The notes under the pieces were generated by a model, which saw nothing but the letters and a program-made list of their open reading frames with translations, searched no databases and was not told the origin of the DNA. Below are positions 8,666 to 16,663 of a stretch of DNA of 64,000 nucleotides, one piece after another (position 1 is the stretch's first letter; each line of letters begins with the position of its first letter). The stretch spans positions 1 through 64,000 of the forward strand of contig JBKBLG010000017.1 in assembly GCA_046296295.1 (NCBI GenBank), written 5' to 3'. The position numbers and the translations under genes are program-made. Origin of the DNA: UBA10646 sp046296295 (GTDB taxonomy: Bacteria; Bacteroidota; Bacteroidia; Chitinophagales; Chitinophagaceae).

Positions 8666-9452
8666 TACGGCGCCAAGTTGCTTTGTATAACCCACCATCT
8701 ATTTGCAACCTACGATCGGTAGTCCATACCAAAGCTTTTGAATGCGATACCTGATGCAACTTTCCAAAACCTTTGTTACGCAGTTTTAACGCCAAATATC
8801 CATCTTCATTCGTACCTGGTGGATGATTGAATTTTTCAACCGCATACCCTTGTTCTTTACGAAAGCCGCTGTTAAAGCCATATACATTAACAGCTTCATC
8901 TTTCAGGTATTTGTTAAGCCAACGAGTAAAATCGGCAAAATGCTCATAAAAAAAGTAGGTGAACCGACCTGTACTACCCACCGGAATAAACGAAAAAGTA
9001 CCGTACACTAACGCCACATTATTATTGGTGTGTAAGGGTAACACCATTCGCTCAATCCACTCATCGGGATAAATAGTATCGGCATCGGCATTTAAAATGT
9101 ATTTGCCTGCTGCTGCATCTAAGCCACCGTTTCTGGCATTGGTAATACCCTGCTTGGGTTCGGGCACGCAACGAACACCACATGCTTGTACCAGTTCTGC
9201 CGTTTTATCTTTACTGTTGTTATCAACAACTACAATTTCAACAGCGAACTGCGTTTTATTTGCCGTAAGGCTGGCTAAAGTTCTAACAATATTTTCCTCT
9301 TCATTATAGGCAGGTATTACAATGCTTACATCGGGCGAACCATTCTTACGTAAAAGTTGGTATTGTTGACGTATGGTTTCAAAGGCTTGTGGTGTATTGT
9401 AATTACCGTTCCAAAGTTGAGCTATTGGCTTAGGAATTGCTATTGGGTGCAT
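8634..9452 (-). CDS. Family 2 glycosyltransferase
   Basis: A 272-residue GT-A fold transferase. Seen: VSIVIPAYNEEENI near residue 40, VVVDNNSKDKT, a GITNARNGGLDAAAGKYI block, and the metal-binding DAD motif in LNADADTIYPDEW. No membrane segment is evident, so it is probably cytoplasmic or peripheral. It is a single gene, convergent and overlapping by 32 bp with pabB. Donor and acceptor are not predictable. Start ATG at 9452 gives MHPIAIPKPIAQLW; the first GT motif begins about 40 residues later, which is normal. Confidence 0.88.
   Translation of the reverse strand: MHPIAIPKPIAQLWNGNYNTPQAFETIRQQYQLLRKNGSPDVSIVIPAYNEEENIVRTLASLTANKTQFAVEIVVVDNNSKDKTAELVQACGVRCVPEPKQGITNARNGGLDAAAGKYILNADADTIYPDEWIERMVLPLHTNNNVALVYGTFSFIPVGSTGRFTYFFYEHFADFTRWLNKYLKDEAVNVYGFNSGFRKEQGYAVEKFNHPPGTNEDGYLALKLRNKGFGKLHQVSHSKALVWTTDRRLQIDGGLYKATWRRIKRVFFGGPR
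9257..9270 (+). repeat. Dispersed element inside the GT2 gene
   Basis: TATTTGCCGTAAGG on +; the gene reads the other strand as S-L-T-A-N. Confidence 0.8.
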
Positions 9453-9545
9453 GATACGGGCTTTATACTCGTAAATATAATGCTGTAAGCTATGCCTTTA
9501 TAGGGTTCGAGCAATTATTAAGGTGGCTAAAGCGTCTATTAACGC

Positions 9546-9582
9546 CAATAAAAAAGCCTTTGGATATGGTAACCAAAGGCTT
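9546..9582 (-). terminator. Rho-independent terminator of mqnC
   Basis: Ten-bp stem AAGCCTTTGG/CCAAAGGCTT (9554-9582, 9-nt loop). On the minus strand it is followed by TTTTTATTGG, a U-tract, 22 nt after the mqnC stop. Confidence 0.85.
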
Positions 9583-9603
9583 AGCTGCTAACAGTTGTGT
9601 TAA

Positions 9604-10728
9604 CTAATAATTAATCACTTGTTCTTCAATAGTTGCAGGTATGGTGCGCCATTCATATTGTTGATTGCGTAACTGTGGTTCGAACCCAGCTTCGCGAATA
9701 GCTGCCTGTATGGTTTTATAGGTGAAGCGGTGGGGTGCTCCGGCAGCACTTACAACATTTTCTTCAATCATAATGCTACCAAAATCGTTGGCACCTGCAT
9801 GCAGGCAAATTTGTGCTGTTTCTTTACCAACAGTAAGCCAACTTGCTTGTATGTTTTTAATATTGGGTAACATAATACGGCTTAATGCAATCATTCGAAT
9901 GTACTCTTCGGCTGTGGTAAGATTTTGTACACCACGAATACGGGTAAGTAAGGTATCTACATCTTGGAAAGTCCATGGTATAAAGGCTAAGAAACCTTTA
10001 GCATGTGCCGGTTTCATTGCTTGTACTTCACGAATACGCACCAAGTGAATGAAACGTTCTTCGATGGTTTCAACATGCCCGAACATCATGGTAGCACTGG
10101 TAGTTATATCTAGCTTATGTGCTTCGTGCATGATCGCTAGCCATTCGTCGGCACCACACTTGCCCTTGCTAATCAGGCGGCGTACCCTATCAATGAGAAT
10201 TTCTGCACCTGCACCAGGAAGGCTATCCAAACCGGCTTCTTTTAAAGCCTTGAGTACTTCGTGATGGGTACTTTTTTCGAGCTTGGTAATATGTGCAATT
10301 TCAGGGGGGCCAAGTGCATGAAGTTTGATAGTAGGAAACTCTTGCTTGATTTGGCGAAAGGTTTTGGTATAAAAATCGAGCCCTAATTCAGGATGGTGGC
10401 CACCTTGTAATAACAACTGATCGCCACCATACTTTATAGTTTCTTGTATTTTTTGGCGATAGGTATCCATATCTGTAACATAAGCTTCGGCATGACCCGG
10501 TATGCGATAGAAGTTACAAAACTTACAGTTGGCAATACAAACATTGGTTGTATTTACATTACGATCTATTTGCCATGTTACCTTTCCATGAGGTACTTGC
10601 ACTTTACGCATTTCATTAGCGATGTGCATTAAATCGGCTAATGGTGCATGGTGATATAGGTGCATGCCCTCTTCTACTGATAAGTGTTCGAAGTGGAGGG
10701 CTTTGTTATATAGGTTGTTTAATTCCAT
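9604..10728 (-). CDS. mqnC: Dehypoxanthine futalosine cyclase (radical SAM)
   Basis: Radical SAM enzyme of the futalosine route to menaquinone; converts dehypoxanthine futalosine to its cyclic form. The 374 residues contain the CX3CX2C cluster motif in NVCIANCKFCNFYR (about 63-76), QGGHHPEL, SLPGAGAEIL, ATMMFGHVET and FIPWTFQ, which fit MqnC better than the paralog MqnE. Other mqn genes are not in the window. It is transcribed alone and ends at a clear terminator. The start ATG at 10728 is followed by MELNNLYNKALHFEHL, the normal N-terminus. Confidence 0.9.
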   Translation of the reverse strand: MELNNLYNKALHFEHLSVEEGMHLYHHAPLADLMHIANEMRKVQVPHGKVTWQIDRNVNTTNVCIANCKFCNFYRIPGHAEAYVTDMDTYRQKIQETIKYGGDQLLLQGGHHPELGLDFYTKTFRQIKQEFPTIKLHALGPPEIAHITKLEKSTHHEVLKALKEAGLDSLPGAGAEILIDRVRRLISKGKCGADEWLAIMHEAHKLDITTSATMMFGHVETIEERFIHLVRIREVQAMKPAHAKGFLAFIPWTFQDVDTLLTRIRGVQNLTTAEEYIRMIALSRIMLPNIKNIQASWLTVGKETAQICLHAGANDFGSIMIEENVVSAAGAPHRFTYKTIQAAIREAGFEPQLRNQQYEWRTIPATIEEQVINY

Positions 10729-10807
10729 ATTGTAATTTGAAGTTGCAAAAAAACAACAATTGAACCACTAAGAAGTTGATTTAAGCTAAGTATATCGGTT
10801 AATTCAT

Positions 10808-10821
10808 CATTTACCGTAAGG
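10808..10821 (+). repeat. Dispersed 14-bp element, exact, intergenic
   Basis: CATTTACCGTAAGG on +, just beyond the rny terminator, between rny and mqnC. Confidence 0.92.
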
Positions 10822-10825
10822 TTAT

Positions 10826-10855
10826 CACAAAAAAGGCAGCCTATAAAAGGCTGCC
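10826..10855 (-). terminator. Terminator of rny
   Basis: Seven-bp GC-rich stem GGCAGCC/GGCTGCC (10835-10855), followed on the minus strand by TTTTTTGTG. Confidence 0.85.
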
Positions 10856-10883
10856 CCGATTGTTTCCATATTTGGGAATATTA

Positions 10884-12443
10884 TTAACGAGCTACGTTCA
10901 CAGTTCGCTTTTCACGAATAACAGTTACTTTAATTTGGCCCGGGTAAGTCATTTCGGTTTGAATTTTTTGGGCTATTTCAAAGCTAAGTTGTTCGCTATC
11001 GCTGTCGGTTACTTTGTCGGCTTCTACAATTACACGCAACTCACGACCAGCCTGAATGGCATAAGCTTTTTCAACGCCATTGTAAGCACCGGCAAGGTTT
11101 TCTAAATCTTTGATACGCTGTATATACTGCTGCATAATTTCGCGACGTGCACCAGGACGGGCACCGCTGATAGCATCGCAAGCTTGTATGATGGGAGAAA
11201 TCACGTACTGCATCTCCATTTCGTCGTGGTGGGCTCCAATGGCATTCACTACGGCCGGATTTTCACCATATTTTTCGGCAAGTTTGGCACCCAATAAAGC
11301 GTGGCTTAGTTCTGTTTCTTCGTCGGGTACTTTGCCTATATCGTGCAAAAGGCCGGCACGCTTTGCAAGCTTAGGGTTTAAGCCCAACTCGGCAGCCATA
11401 ATGCCACACAAATTGGCCGTTTCGCGGCTGTGCATTAATAGGTTTTGACCATATGAACTGCGGAATCGCATACGACCCACCATTCTGATCAGCTCTTTGT
11501 GTAGGCCATGAACACCCAATTCCATAACTGTTCGTTCGCCAATTTCCATTACTTGCTCTTCTATTTGGCGACGTGTTTTTTCAACTACTTCTTCAATACG
11601 TGCAGGGTGGATACGTCCATCGGCTACTAAGCGTTGTAAGCTTAAACGTGCAATTTCTCTGCGTAACGGATCGAATGAAGAAAGTACAATAGCTTCAGGT
11701 GTATCATCTACAATTAAATCAACACCCGTTGCGGCTTCTATGGCACGAATGTTACGACCCTCTCTGCCGATGATTTGACCTTTAATTTCATCGCTTTCGA
11801 GGTTAAACACGGTAACGGTATTCTCAATCGTTTGCTCGGCAGCGGTACGTTGAATGGTTTGAATAACAATTTTGCGAGCTTCTTTAGTAGCCTTTTGTTT
11901 GGCTTCTTCAATAATTTCTTGTTGTAAAGCTAGTGCTTGTGTTTGAGCTTCGTGTTTGAGGCTTTCAATCAATTGTGTTTTAGCTTCATCGGCAGTTAAG
12001 CCTGCAATTTTTTCAAGGCGGCGTATGTGCTCTTCTTGATGTTTCTCAAGCTCTGTACGCTTTTGGTTCACCACTTCAATCTGTCGGTTCAGATTTTCTT
12101 TAATGGCATCGTTTTCTTTGATTTGTTTTTCTAACGAGGCTTCTTTTTGATTAATGGTAATTTCTTTTTGCTTGATGCGGTTTTCAATTTCGCTAATTTT
12201 ACGATTCCGTTCGTTCACTTCTTTATCGTGCTCGGCACGCAGTTGTACAAACTTTTCTTTAGCTTCAAGTTGTTTTTCTTTTTTAATAGTTTCGGCTCGT
12301 AGCTCGGCTTCTTTAATAATGTTTTGAGCTTGTAAGTTCGCTTCGTCTATCTGCTTTTGTGTGTTTTTAGCGAAAATGAATTTGCCCGCAACAATGCCCG
12401 CCGCCAGTGCTACAATTCCAACTATAATGGCAGTAATTTCCAT
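10884..12443 (-). CDS. rny: Ribonuclease Y
   Basis: Membrane-anchored endoribonuclease that starts mRNA decay. The 519 residues show an N-terminal transmembrane helix (about 4-24), a long charged coiled coil (30-200, rich in E, K, Q), a KH domain (GREGRNIRAIEAATGVDLI near 230) and an HD domain with the metal-binding HDIGK near residue 366 and AHHDE later. This is the standard length and order. It is monocistronic, reading away from the empty region 12444-12837, with its own terminator. RNase Y presence with no RNase E nearby is usual for Bacteroidota. Confidence 0.96.
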   Translation of the reverse strand: MEITAIIVGIVALAAGIVAGKFIFAKNTQKQIDEANLQAQNIIKEAELRAETIKKEKQLEAKEKFVQLRAEHDKEVNERNRKISEIENRIKQKEITINQKEASLEKQIKENDAIKENLNRQIEVVNQKRTELEKHQEEHIRRLEKIAGLTADEAKTQLIESLKHEAQTQALALQQEIIEEAKQKATKEARKIVIQTIQRTAAEQTIENTVTVFNLESDEIKGQIIGREGRNIRAIEAATGVDLIVDDTPEAIVLSSFDPLRREIARLSLQRLVADGRIHPARIEEVVEKTRRQIEEQVMEIGERTVMELGVHGLHKELIRMVGRMRFRSSYGQNLLMHSRETANLCGIMAAELGLNPKLAKRAGLLHDIGKVPDEETELSHALLGAKLAEKYGENPAVVNAIGAHHDEMEMQYVISPIIQACDAISGARPGARREIMQQYIQRIKDLENLAGAYNGVEKAYAIQAGRELRVIVEADKVTDSDSEQLSFEIAQKIQTEMTYPGQIKVTVIREKRTVNVAR

Positions 12444-12701
12444 GCTTTTCCTTTGGTTTTACGATAAAACTGTGTGTATTTCTGTTGTTCTTAATGCAAT
12501 GAATATAGTAAAAACTCATGGCAAGGCGGCGAAGATAAAAAAAGCAAGCCACACTAATGCAACTAGCTTATGAAAGTAGCAACTCCCAAAATGAATTGCT
12601 TTTTTCCCAAAATGAAACAATCGTACACAGAAATTAGTTCAACCCCATTGATAATCAATGAGTTATAAGATTTTCAACAGTTGGCACTAGGTTTGCTATT
12701 T

Positions 12702-12784
12702 TATTTATGTCCGTTTTTTTATACCCGCACAGTACCCAAAAGCTTAAAACTTTTAAATCTCTCTATCTTGAGAGATTTTTTATT
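12702..12784 (+). ncRNA. Candidate small RNA, about 80 nt
   Basis: A perfect -7 box TAGGTTTG lies at 12688-12695 and an intrinsic terminator (stem AAATCTCTC/GAGAGATTT, 12755-12778, followed by T-rich DNA) closes the interval. Between them there is no ORF of useful length, and no plus-strand gene lies upstream that would need the terminator. The interval holds a T-run (about 12714-12720) and the segment CCCGCACAGTACCC. This fits an independent sRNA unit, but it rests only on promoter plus terminator; no known RNA family is recognised. Confidence 0.4.
12755..12784 (+). terminator. Intrinsic terminator without an upstream gene
   Basis: Nine-bp stem AAATCTCTC with GAGAGATTT, loop TATCTT, then TTTATT. 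A dispersed element begins 2 nt after it. Confidence 0.7.
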
Positions 12785-12785
12785 G

Positions 12786-12799
12786 CCTTACGGTAAATG
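12786..12799 (-). repeat. Dispersed 14-bp element, exact, intergenic
   Basis: CCTTACGGTAAATG on +, between the terminator and the DUF72 promoter. Confidence 0.92.
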
Positions 12800-12816
12800 A
12801 CCACGCACAGCATATG

Positions 12817-12824
12817 TAGTTTTG
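12817..12824 (+). promoter_or_regulatory. -7 box upstream of the DUF72 gene
   Basis: TAGTTTTG, matching TAnnTTTG, ending 13 nt before the ATG at 12838; implies a very short leader. Confidence 0.55.
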
Positions 12825-12837
12825 GCAAAAACCAATC

Positions 12838-13740
12838 ATGGAATTTGGCCGTGTAGATACGCATTTACTGCAAAGTATAGATTTATCGTTAGCACCTGAA
12901 CCCGCCTGGAATCGGCAGTTTTTAGGAAAGCCAAACACCCATACTACCCAACTGTATTTAGGTTGTTCTACATGGGGACGCCCCGAGTGGGTGGGCAAAA
13001 TTTACCCGCCGAAAACCAAAGAAAAAGATTACTTGCAACATTATGTGCAACACTATAACAGCATAGAACTAAATGCCACACACTACAAAGTGTACGATGC
13101 AGCAGCTATTGCCAAATGGAAAGCCAAAGCTGCTGGACGCACTTTTTTATTCTGCCCCAAAATGTATCAGGGCGTTACACACCGTGGTAGCTTACGAGGT
13201 AAAGATGCTTTAACAACTGCTTTTTTAGCAGGTGTACTAGCTTTTGAGGAGCATTTAGGACCAATTTTCATACAAGTAAGCGAATATTATGCCCCTACTC
13301 GTAAGGCCGATTTATTTGCCTACCTCGCTAGCCTGCCTACCGACCTTACTTTTTTTGTAGAAATGCGCCACCCCGATTGGTTTGCACGGCCGGAACATTG
13401 GAACGATTTGTTGGTGCACTTACGGCAAATGAATATTGGCTTGGTTATTACCGATGCTGCCGGCCGCAGAGACTGCTGCCATATGCACCTTACCATTCCG
13501 AAAGTGTTTATCAGGTATGTTGGTAACAGCCTACACCCTACCGACTATACCCGTGTCGATGCATGGATGCAACGTATGCACTACTGGATGGAGCAGGGCA
13601 TTGAATCTATTTACTTTTTTATGCACATGCACAACGAAACCTATTCGCCAGAACTTACGGTGTACATGGTAGATGCAATGAATAACAACATGCATACGCA
13701 TTTAGTAAAACCAACTTTTCAAAGTAATACGCTGTTTTAA
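12838..13740 (+). CDS. DUF72 (YecE-like) protein
   Basis: A 300-residue TIM-barrel-type protein of unknown biochemical role. The core begins with YLGCSTWGRPEWVGKIYP near residue 40, followed by YNSIELNATHY, FLFCPKMYQGVTH, FVEMRHPDW near 180 and IYFFMHMHNETYSPEL near the C-terminus, all DUF72 landmarks. It ends 11 bp before the convergent umuC. DUF72 proteins are often found near DNA-repair genes in other genomes; whether that applies here is inference from this neighbourhood only. One dispersed element (13418) lies inside, encoding HLRQM. Confidence 0.88.
   Translation: MEFGRVDTHLLQSIDLSLAPEPAWNRQFLGKPNTHTTQLYLGCSTWGRPEWVGKIYPPKTKEKDYLQHYVQHYNSIELNATHYKVYDAAAIAKWKAKAAGRTFLFCPKMYQGVTHRGSLRGKDALTTAFLAGVLAFEEHLGPIFIQVSEYYAPTRKADLFAYLASLPTDLTFFVEMRHPDWFARPEHWNDLLVHLRQMNIGLVITDAAGRRDCCHMHLTIPKVFIRYVGNSLHPTDYTRVDAWMQRMHYWMEQGIESIYFFMHMHNETYSPELTVYMVDAMNNNMHTHLVKPTFQSNTLF
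13418..13431 (-). repeat. Dispersed element inside the DUF72 gene
   Basis: ACTTACGGCAAATG on +; frame TTA-CGG-CAA-ATG (LRQM). The canonical sequence would give TAA instead of CAA here. Confidence 0.8.
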
Positions 13741-13748
13741 TAGTGTAG

Positions 13749-13761
13749 CATTTACGTAAGT
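13749..13761 (+). repeat. Zero-spacer variant of the dispersed element
   Basis: CATTTACGTAAGT, lacking the central C, in the 11-bp gap between DUF72 and the umuC stop and overlapping that stop. Confidence 0.6.
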
Positions 13762-15062
13762 ACATACATCTCTTCCCAACGTGTGGTGTAACGCGGACTA
13801 TTAAAGTTCTGTTGCATTTTCCAATTGCGAGTTGTACCGCTCGCAGCCGACTTTACCATATCGTTACGATGTGAAAAGTTGATGTTATCCATTACTGCCA
13901 TCAATTGTTGTAGTTGCTTGGTTTTAGTAGTTTTTGCAGCATCTTGAGGTGTTGCATCGAACAATACATTCGATACCTGATGCACGCTGCACAAGCCCGA
14001 TACCATTACACCTGCTTTTTTATATACCTGACCCGGCTTAAACAATTGTTCGGCCAATTGTAATGCCGGACGAATAAGTTCATGTGCAATATTAGTTGGC
14101 TGCGGTAAGGTAACTGCCGCACTCCAGGTAGGGCCGTGCCGAAAGCGACCATCGGGGTGCTTATCACCTTTAGGTACTACAAACACTTGTAATTGCGTAG
14201 CACAAGCATACTGCCTCCGTAGTTTTTCGGCAACACGACTGGTGTAGGTTGCAACGGCCTGCCGAATACTTTCTACATCACTTACAGGAATACCAAACAT
14301 GCGAGTGGTAGCAATCATTTGTTTCTGTTCAAGGGGGGCTTTCATATCTATGCAAGGTTCGCCACGTAATTCGCGTAATAACCGTACGCCCACCACACCA
14401 CCTAACTGGCGCTGTGCCCATTGTAACGGCTGTTGCCGTAACTGCAAAGCGTTTGTAATGCCAATGCTCTTAAGTTTTATAGCATATTTTCTACCAACAC
14501 CCCACACATCTTCAATGGCAGTATTTTGTAGTGCATGTTGTTCAGCAGCAGCATCGGCTAGTATTAAGATACCGCCGGTAGCTGCTTTATTTTTTTTGGC
14601 TAACCTATTGGCAACTTTAGACAGCACTTTGGTACGAGCTACGCCAATAGACACCCTAATACCCGTCCATTCTGCTACCGTATCACGTATTTTTTCAATG
14701 AACGTTGGCAACAATACTGTAGGTATATGAGATAGTTCTAAAAAGGCTTCATCCACCGAATATACTTCTACCAATGCAGCATCGCCCATGAGGTGTATGA
14801 GTGTATCCATTATACGCCTACTCATATCGCCGTATAAATTGTAGTTCGAAGAAAATACAGCCACACCATGTTTTTCAATGATTGGTTTTTCTTTAAAGTA
14901 AGGGCCAGCCATACCAATGCCTAATGCCTTTGCAGGATCGTTGCGGGCAATCACACATCCATCGTTATTACTTAAAACAACAATAGGCTTACCATCTAAA
15001 TCTGGCCTAAATACTGTTTCGCAAGCACAATAAAAACTATTACAATCTACAATGGCTTTCAT
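13752..15062 (-). CDS. umuC: Y-family DNA polymerase (Pol V catalytic subunit-like)
   Basis: Error-prone translesion polymerase. The 436 residues have the catalytic Asp6 in MKAIVDCNSFYCACE, the palm motif YSVDEAFLE (D104, E105), a VSIGVARTKVLSKVANRLAKK fingers/palm segment, a helix-hairpin-helix-like DVWGVGRKYAIKLKSIGI near 185, little-finger region, and the DUF4113-type C-terminus ending EEMYVLT. All catalytic acids are present, so it should be active. It lies 41 bp downstream of the broken umuD in the usual umuD-umuC order. SOS control is expected from the family, but I could not identify a LexA box. Confidence 0.93.
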   Translation of the reverse strand: MKAIVDCNSFYCACETVFRPDLDGKPIVVLSNNDGCVIARNDPAKALGIGMAGPYFKEKPIIEKHGVAVFSSNYNLYGDMSRRIMDTLIHLMGDAALVEVYSVDEAFLELSHIPTVLLPTFIEKIRDTVAEWTGIRVSIGVARTKVLSKVANRLAKKNKAATGGILILADAAAEQHALQNTAIEDVWGVGRKYAIKLKSIGITNALQLRQQPLQWAQRQLGGVVGVRLLRELRGEPCIDMKAPLEQKQMIATTRMFGIPVSDVESIRQAVATYTSRVAEKLRRQYACATQLQVFVVPKGDKHPDGRFRHGPTWSAAVTLPQPTNIAHELIRPALQLAEQLFKPGQVYKKAGVMVSGLCSVHQVSNVLFDATPQDAAKTTKTKQLQQLMAVMDNINFSHRNDMVKSAASGTTRNWKMQQNFNSPRYTTRWEEMYVLT

Positions 15063-15103
15063 ACACTACACTGTTATACAATAACACCTATTAAACAATC
15101 CTA

Positions 15104-15569
15104 TTACTTCATTGCAGCATTAGCATATTGCAGTAAGGCAGGCTCTACCATATTAATAATGCAAGTAACAATACCCCATACGGTTATTTGTTGAAACTCG
15201 TTGATAGCCACCCAACTTTGAGTATCGCCATCAATGGTTAGCATGAGCTTGCCATTACGTAACAGTACACGCCTAATTAACAGTTCGCCATCAATGGTAG
15301 CTACTACAATTTTTCCATCGGCTGGTCGAATGCTTCTATCTACGATCAACACATTATTTTTATGAATACCTGCTGCCGCCATAGTGTTATTATTCACTCT
15401 AAAAAAAAAAGGTAGCAGGCTTATTCATAATAAGGTGTTCATTTAAATCAATACCACGTTCGGCATAATCGTCGGCAGCAGCACCAAAGCCTGTAGCATT
15501 GATTGTACGTACTTGTTGTTGGGTGAAATTTTTAGTACCCGTATAGGCCGCTTTAAAACTACTAGACAT
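15104..15569 (-). pseudogene. umuD: Frameshifted umuD-like gene with substituted catalytic dyad
   Basis: From the ATG at 15569 the frame reads MSSSFKAAYTG ... GIDLNEHLIMNKPATFFF and then hits TAG. The remaining UmuD/S24 domain (RVNNNTMAAAGI ... NNVLIVDRSIRPADGKIVV) continues in another frame to 15104. The break is a run of ten T on the coding strand (ten A at 15401-15410 on +); nine T would join the two halves exactly. In addition the usual S-G-D-S-M nucleophile motif is N-N-N-T-M, and the base-Lys segment (V-K-K-L in UmuD) is I-R-R-V, so the Ser/Lys dyad looks lost even if the frame is restored. Alternatives are an assembly error in the homopolymer, or slippage during transcription. Confidence 0.8.
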
Positions 15570-15641
15570 ACTATGAAATTTAATTTTGAAGAAACTAATT
15601 TTTTTAGCAATTTTATGCCAATATTTTTAGTTTTAAAAAAA

Positions 15642-16007
15642 ATGTTTATGCACAGCAATATTGTATCTATACACAATAACACCAATAGCATCGCTGCACA
15701 ACAATACCTTGTTAGTGCTCAACTTACCGATGGCACCTTGCTTACTTTAGCTGGTTTTAGTGCTGCTTCACACGCAGAAGCCTTGCTTGTTAAATTGCTA
15801 TATAATATTAGTCGCCACCAGGCGAGCACCCTTTCGCAGTGGTTGGTGCATATTCATTGCACTTTACAACAAGGAGTACTTCCTATACAAAGTATGCAAG
15901 CACTACACTGCATACCAGCAGAAAAAATGTATGATATGCCGGCTGCAATATGCTTATATCAAACACAGCCCACCGCTCAACTCATTACTAAAATTACTTT
16001 ACAGTAA
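15642..16007 (+). CDS. Unknown 121-residue protein divergent from umuD
   Basis: Not recognised. From the ATG at 15642 (15648 also possible) it reads MFMHSNIVSIHNN, a beta-rich LVSAQLTDGTLLTLAGF stretch and two Cys in HIHCTLQQ and ALHCIPAEK; no membrane segment or known motif. The frame is open further upstream to 15513, but that part overlaps the 5-prime end of umuD and is probably not translated. It starts 72 bp from the umuD ATG, so the two directions share one short promoter region. The 2H phosphoesterase follows 13 bp after its stop, so the three genes 15642-17767 are likely co-transcribed. Confidence 0.6.
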   Translation: MFMHSNIVSIHNNTNSIAAQQYLVSAQLTDGTLLTLAGFSAASHAEALLVKLLYNISRHQASTLSQWLVHIHCTLQQGVLPIQSMQALHCIPAEKMYDMPAAICLYQTQPTAQLITKITLQ

Positions 16008-16020
16008 ATGTAGCTTCGAT

Positions 16021-16659
16021 ATGCAACATCTATTTACAAAAGGGCGCCAATCAATAAACACCAAACATAGTTGGGCCACTATTAATGAGTATTTGTTGGT
16101 ACTGAATCTTACACCTGCTATGGAAGAAAAGGTAATGCAAGTGAAACAAGCATTTGCTAATACCTACAACCACCCACCAGCCGCATTTAGCAAACCACAT
16201 ATTACCCTTGTAAGTTTTTCGCAAATTGCTCTAGCCGAACAAAATATGGTACAACAATTACAACAACACATACAACAGCACACGCCTATAACAATTACTA
16301 CAGAAGGGTTTGGCAGCCTTCCTACACACACTCTTTACTGTAAAGTAACTAGTAACAACAGTATTGTTGCATTGGTAAAACACTTACGAGGCATGCAGCG
16401 ATTGCTTACACTCAATCAATTTAACAAACCACATTTTATTACAACACCCCATATCACCATTGCACAGAAGCTACAAGCATGGCAATATGAACAAGGTTGG
16501 AAAGCGTACAAGCATCAACAATTTACCGCAAGGTGCATTACAGATAAAGTAGTATTGCTGCGGCGCAATGCATTACAAAAAAATTATACTTCTGTACAAA
16601 TATTTCATCTAGCAGGCATCGCACAAAAGAAGGCTGCTACCCAAACACAATTATTCTGA
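16021..16659 (+). CDS. 2H phosphoesterase (2-prime,5-prime RNA ligase-like)
   Basis: A 212-residue protein with both HxT motifs of the 2H superfamily: KPHITLVSF near residue 60 and TPHITIAQK near 145, with the spacing usual for LigT/ThpR-type enzymes that act on 2-prime,3-prime cyclic or 2-prime,5-prime RNA ends. The ATG at 16021 is chosen; a longer frame upstream overlaps the previous gene and has no support. It is flanked by the unknown 121-residue gene (13 bp) and the radical SAM gene (4 bp), an apparent operon. The dispersed element at 16520 encodes QFTAR. Substrate is unknown. Confidence 0.82.
   Translation: MQHLFTKGRQSINTKHSWATINEYLLVLNLTPAMEEKVMQVKQAFANTYNHPPAAFSKPHITLVSFSQIALAEQNMVQQLQQHIQQHTPITITTEGFGSLPTHTLYCKVTSNNSIVALVKHLRGMQRLLTLNQFNKPHFITTPHITIAQKLQAWQYEQGWKAYKHQQFTARCITDKVVLLRRNALQKNYTSVQIFHLAGIAQKKAATQTQLF
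16520..16533 (+). repeat. Dispersed element inside the 2H gene
   Basis: AATTTACCGCAAGG; frame Q-F-T-A-R. Confidence 0.8.
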
Positions 16660-16663
16660 TGAT

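Larger units (their letters stand above)
12444..12837. other. 394-bp intergenic region with a possible small RNA
   Basis: No convincing ORF. Its first 240 bp, upstream of rny on the minus strand, show nothing I recognise. The right part holds a plus-strand -7 box, a terminator hairpin without an upstream gene, one dispersed element and the DUF72 promoter. Confidence 0.5.

Noticed and set aside
15570..15641. LexA box between umuD and the divergent unit
   Set aside because: The region is A/T runs; I could not point to a convincing dyad, so none is annotated.
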